Below the pieces are notes generated by a model. The model saw only the letters and a program-made list of their open reading frames with translations. It searched no databases and was not told where the DNA came from. A program made the translations under genes and the position numbers. From Nostoc sp. UHCC 0870 (lineage in GTDB: Bacteria > Cyanobacteriota > Cyanobacteriia > Cyanobacteriales > Nostocaceae), in assembly GCF_022063185.1 (NCBI RefSeq), contig NZ_CP091913.1, positions 1,302,001 through 1,366,000 of the forward strand: DNA of 64,000 bases. Reading direction: 5' to 3'. Positions 60,734 through 64,000 of the stretch are shown here, piece after piece. Every line of letters starts with the position of its first letter. Position 1 is the first letter of the stretch.

Positions 60734-62104
60734 TCACCCCGAATCGTTGGTTTTTCTTAAGCGCACCATGAAAAACCCATCCATGTCTTGACGATGAGGC
60801 CAGAGTTTTAACCAACCTTGGGGTGTGCCATAGGTAGAATAAGGTGAATCAAGGCTTAAAGGTTCAATTTGCCAATCGGAATGCTCTCTTAAAAATTCTG
60901 TAATCACACCTTCATTTTCGGCTGGGTGTAAGGTACAAGTAGCGTAAACTAGCACCCCACAGGGTTTAACTAATTTTGATGTCTGGGATAATAGTTCCTT
61001 TTGCAGTGTCGAGAGTTCAGTTACAGACGCGGGGGTTTGTCGCCAACGCGCATCAGCATGACGGTGCATAGTGCCTAAACCAGAGCAAGGCGCATCTAAT
61101 AAAACTCGGTCGGCGGTATGATCAAACTGTGGTAAATTCCGGCTGTCGCCAGTGTAAATTTCAATTGAGTGTAAACCCAGGCGTTGGGCATTGTCTTTAA
61201 GTTTACGCAACCGGGAGGCAGTGCGATCGCTAGCCAAGATTTTTCCTTCATCCTGCATTAACTCAGCCATGTGGGTTGTTTTCCCCCCAGGTGCAGCACA
61301 AGCATCAATGATCATTTCCCCAGGTTGGGGGTCAATTATATGACTTACCAACTGCGCGCTAGCATCCTGGACAACCCACCAACCTTCATTAAATCCAGGG
61401 AGATTTTGAATCGCCCCACTATTCCCAATTAATCTTAAAGCTTGGGGTAAATAAGGTATTCGTCTAGCTAAAATCCCCGCCGATGTTAACGCTGTCTCTA
61501 CTTCCTCAATCGAAGTCCGCAGAGGATTAATTCTTAAATCAATGGTAGGTGTTTGGTTCATCCACTCACAGAGTCTTTCCGTCTCCTCTACACCCAATTG
61601 TTCTAACCAGACTTGGATTATCCAATCAGGAAAACTGTGTAGAATCCCTAACCGTTCTACTGGGTTGTCTGGTAACTCTAAAGGGTCTGGTAATTTTTCC
61701 GCTAAACGAACGTATTGACGTAACAAACCATTAACAAAACCTGTAAGTCCAGCCAAACCATTATCTTTAGCCAGTTGGACTGTAGTATTGACAGCCGCAG
61801 ACACAGGGATACGTTCTTGATAACGCAGTTGATAAAAGCCTAAATGTAAAATACTGCGGAGGTCGCTTGGCTGTTGATGAGATTTCTTTTTGGCGAGTTG
61901 GTCAATCAGAGAGTCAAGAGTACGTTGTCTTCTAACGCTGCCATATACTAATTCTGTCACCAAACGGCGGTCAATATCAGACAGGTTAACTTTTCGTAGC
62001 ACCCTATCTAATGCAACATCAGCATAAGCCCCTTTATGAACATCTCGTAGAGTTAAAAAAGCTACTTGACGGGAATCAGTCACGTCCCTACACTCCGAAT
62101 TCAA
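60734..62104 (-). CDS. rsmB: 16S rRNA (cytosine-967-C5)-methyltransferase RsmB
   Basis: The 456-aa product has an N-terminal NusB-like domain (RQVAFLTLRDVHKGAYADVALDRVL and LVTELVYGSVRRQRTLDSLID) and a C-terminal Rossmann methyltransferase: MIIDACAAPGGKTTHMAELM (SAM motif), LLDAPCSGLGTMHRHADARW with the first Cys and YATCTLHPAENE with the second Cys. It methylates C967 of 16S rRNA in 30S assembly. The minus-strand start is near 62104; the first residues (MNSECRD) are encoded by a repeat-rich stretch, so a start a few codons later is possible. Confidence 0.95.
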   Translation of the reverse strand: MNSECRDVTDSRQVAFLTLRDVHKGAYADVALDRVLRKVNLSDIDRRLVTELVYGSVRRQRTLDSLIDQLAKKKSHQQPSDLRSILHLGFYQLRYQERIPVSAAVNTTVQLAKDNGLAGLTGFVNGLLRQYVRLAEKLPDPLELPDNPVERLGILHSFPDWIIQVWLEQLGVEETERLCEWMNQTPTIDLRINPLRTSIEEVETALTSAGILARRIPYLPQALRLIGNSGAIQNLPGFNEGWWVVQDASAQLVSHIIDPQPGEMIIDACAAPGGKTTHMAELMQDEGKILASDRTASRLRKLKDNAQRLGLHSIEIYTGDSRNLPQFDHTADRVLLDAPCSGLGTMHRHADARWRQTPASVTELSTLQKELLSQTSKLVKPCGVLVYATCTLHPAENEGVITEFLREHSDWQIEPLSLDSPYSTYGTPQGWLKLWPHRQDMDGFFMVRLRKTNDSG

Positions 62105-62343
62105 AATTCAAAATTAACAACCCCGATGAAATAAATTACCATTACACAAAAATTAGGTTTTCGTTTACATATTGGGTAAATACTGAATTATTCTTTTTTG
62201 TATTGATATTACCTAATTCTAATTTTTAATGCGTGCAAGATGCTATTTTATCTACAAATAAGAATAAAAAACCCCGATTTCTTAAAAAAACCGGGGTTAT
62301 TGCCTTTCAGGAATGATTTAGACTAATAGAGCAAAAAACAATA
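62105..62343. other. Intergenic region between rsmB and the invertase gene
   Basis: It contains an ATTCAAA-type repeat at the rsmB 5' edge and the invertase terminator. No gene seen. Confidence 0.5.
62264..62298 (-). terminator. Terminator of the invertase gene
   Basis: AACCCCG (62270-62276) pairs with CGGGGTT (62292-62298). Read on the minus strand, the stem is followed by a T run (complement of AATAAAAA), as expected for a rho-independent terminator about 45 nt after the invertase stop. Confidence 0.75.
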
Positions 62344-63789
62344 TTATCGATATGGTTCTACACTGCTGATTTCTAATTCACAGGCGCGCGAAACTAATTC
62401 TGACGGCAATTTATCAAAACTCACTAACGATAAATAAGATGGGTCTTTAATTAGTTCCTTTGCCAATAAGAACCCAGCAATCGTCCAGGTTTGATATTTT
62501 CTAGATTGCTTCCCAATCAATCGTCCTTTCTTGCCATCATAATATTCTGGCCATTCATCTTCAAACAATCGTGTTTGGGCAATTTCAATCGCCTTAGTTG
62601 CTAAATAAGGTTTATTCGTTTTTATAGAGGCTGCTGTTAACATCCACATCAAAACAGGCCAGCTACCTGCATTATGATATGACCAAGGTATATTCTTAGG
62701 GTCGCATCCTGTAACAGTTCTGTACTCTTCATTTTCTAAAGCTGGGTAGCAGATTTTCATGGGCATATCTCCCACTAAATCTTCCCATCTTTCTTCTACA
62801 AGATTCATAATTGATTGAGCTTGTTCTTCTGTCGCCAAGTCAGAAATAATCGCCATCAAGTTACCCAGTGCAAAGAAGCGAGTATCTAACTGTGATGGAC
62901 CAACATTACCTGCTAAATAACCACCTTTTTTTGGTAGCCATTTATCTAATTCATAATAAGGAATAGAGTCTACATAGATGTTAAAAAGATTGACTGCTGT
63001 TTTACCATATTCTTCACTTTTAAAGCGATAAATAGCATTGAGGCGATTCAAATCAATCCAATAATGTTGGCGAATATGGGCGCACAAAAGCGGTAAACGA
63101 TTATCAATTGCTTCTACAACGTCTTGATTACCTTGACAAATTAGCATCTCCCGCGCCGCACGCAACGCCGCATAAAATAGGACTTGCAGTTCCAGAGGGT
63201 GTCCATAGATACCCATGCGGCGGTCAATCATGCAAGCACCATCGGGAACTAACAGCGTAGGATACATATCAAAGCGATTAGCCAGACAGATTTCCATGAT
63301 TAACCTAATACCTGTTTGGAATTCAGGTTTATAGGCTAAAGAAAAATCTTTTGTTGCTACTACATAAGAATGCAACAAAATGATCCACCATAAACAAGAA
63401 TCTACTGGTGTGACTCTAGCGATCGCGTGTTCACCAAAATCTGCTTCTAAATACTCTTCACCATGCTCTGATACTACTTTAAAACTCGCTGGTATCAAAC
63501 CCCTACCTGGCTTATAAGCATCTAATTGTCTTTCTTTAGGTTGTAACTTTAAAGTTTCTTCTAAAAAGTTGCGGACAATCTCTGTTCTACCTTTGATCAA
63601 AAAAATCAAAGCTGAAGAAACAAAATCCCGAACAAAACATTGGTCGTAATTTAGAGCCTCTACAGAAACATCATAGGCTGCTACAGTCCCGACAGGGCGA
63701 CCTTTATAATATAAAATTGATTTTTCTAGTGCTTCCCAAGCTGATGCTTCTATATTTTCATCTGTTAGTAATTCATTGATTTTCTGCAT
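62344..63789 (-). CDS. Alkaline/neutral invertase, GH100 family
   Basis: The 481-aa protein is a GH100 cytosolic invertase: [21 protein letters not shown] (catalytic Asp), [88 protein letters not shown], and [31 protein letters not shown]. It hydrolyses sucrose to glucose and fructose in the cytoplasm. In heterocystous cyanobacteria such enzymes (InvA/InvB) feed carbon to heterocysts or control growth on sucrose; which of the two this is cannot be decided here. Start: ATG complement at 63787-63789. Terminator follows. Confidence 0.96.
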   Translation of the reverse strand: MQKINELLTDENIEASAWEALEKSILYYKGRPVGTVAAYDVSVEALNYDQCFVRDFVSSALIFLIKGRTEIVRNFLEETLKLQPKERQLDAYKPGRGLIPASFKVVSEHGEEYLEADFGEHAIARVTPVDSCLWWIILLHSYVVATKDFSLAYKPEFQTGIRLIMEICLANRFDMYPTLLVPDGACMIDRRMGIYGHPLELQVLFYAALRAAREMLICQGNQDVVEAIDNRLPLLCAHIRQHYWIDLNRLNAIYRFKSEEYGKTAVNLFNIYVDSIPYYELDKWLPKKGGYLAGNVGPSQLDTRFFALGNLMAIISDLATEEQAQSIMNLVEERWEDLVGDMPMKICYPALENEEYRTVTGCDPKNIPWSYHNAGSWPVLMWMLTAASIKTNKPYLATKAIEIAQTRLFEDEWPEYYDGKKGRLIGKQSRKYQTWTIAGFLLAKELIKDPSYLSLVSFDKLPSELVSRACELEISSVEPYR

Positions 63790-64000
63790 CGCCAGACTAA
63801 CTCCATTGTGGGTGTAAATTTTTGGTAGATGCGCTTTATTTCTGGGTTTTTTTACTCTTGATCAGCATAAGAGAGAGAATGTTTTACCATAGCAAAAATT
63901 CTCCCACATCAACAGCCCAAGCTGATTATCTCAAGCTGTTACTATTTTGTATAATGCGTAATGAACAATTAATTCACTTTATTATCAGTTATTCTTGTGG
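63790..64000. other. Upstream region of the invertase gene, window end
   Basis: About 210 nt upstream of the invertase start reaching the window end. AT-rich; it should hold the invertase promoter. No gene seen. Confidence 0.5.

Overview
The window looks like chromosomal DNA of a filamentous, heterocyst-forming type cyanobacterium (Nostoc/Anabaena/Trichormus group). The evidence is psaC, psb30 (ycf12), a SufR-controlled suf locus, argB, a neutral invertase, frequent HIP1 octamers (GCGATCGC), and dense short tandem repeats of about 7 bp (STRRs) between and sometimes inside genes. Most genes are core or cyanobacteria-conserved. Accessory material is concentrated near 6-8 kb, 18.6-27.4 kb and 39.5-41.4 kb.

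Layout. 0-5.8 kb: a partial cyanobacterial gene, a 600-bp hairpin-rich non-coding stretch that may be a structured RNA, an RNB-family protein whose catalytic aspartates seem to be missing, ubiX, and two small conserved genes. 6-11.9 kb: a STAND NTPase, aroK, argB, a TPR membrane protein, a DUF3153 lipoprotein and pdxH. 12-16.4 kb: an AI-2E-type permease, a DUF1361 protein, a MITE, a small protein resembling the SLH segment of cyanobacterial porins, a lipoprotein and psaC. 16.6-22.1 kb: glmS, then a 1149-aa NACHT-HEAT protein (bacterial NLR-like) whose repeats are nearly identical. 22.4-27.8 kb: a saccharopine-dehydrogenase-like oxidoreductase, two half-size UPF0016 exporters, a VapBC-like module, and an Xre/ImmA-like plus PIN pair whose PIN gene is split by a transposase-less IS200/IS605-type element. 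27.9-32.2 kb: psb30, recJ and a few conserved genes, including a small one broken by a one-base frameshift. 32.6-37.3 kb: an NAD salvage/synthesis operon pncB-nadD-nrtR-nadE behind a promoter containing a perfect palindrome, a likely NrtR operator. 37.6-44.5 kb: an RTX protein, a SLOG/LSDAT + SLATT (DUF4231) gene pair, an ABC ATPase relic, a TPR protein, a YbjQ protein, membrane proteins and a second MITE. 44.6-50.7 kb: sufR divergent from sufBCDS, with two CAAC-N6-GTTG SufR-type sites between them. 50.7-64 kb: two Uma2 proteins, a CPBP protease, a TM2 protein, a copper-type P1B ATPase, an FHA protein, a small one-TM protein resembling PSII assembly factor Psb35, a TerB-like protein, rsmB and a GH100 invertase.

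The best candidates for an under-described system are the SLOG + SLATT pair (sensor plus predicted two-TM pore effector), the NACHT-HEAT protein with block-wise amplified repeats, and the Xre/ImmA-like regulator with its disrupted PIN partner. Across the window, STRRs have entered the reading frames of glmS, recJ, a CPBP protease and the copper ATPase, supply the aroK stop codon, and extend the frame upstream of sufS. No tRNA, rRNA or CRISPR array was seen. All family assignments come from reading the sequence and from recalled family features; no database search was run.
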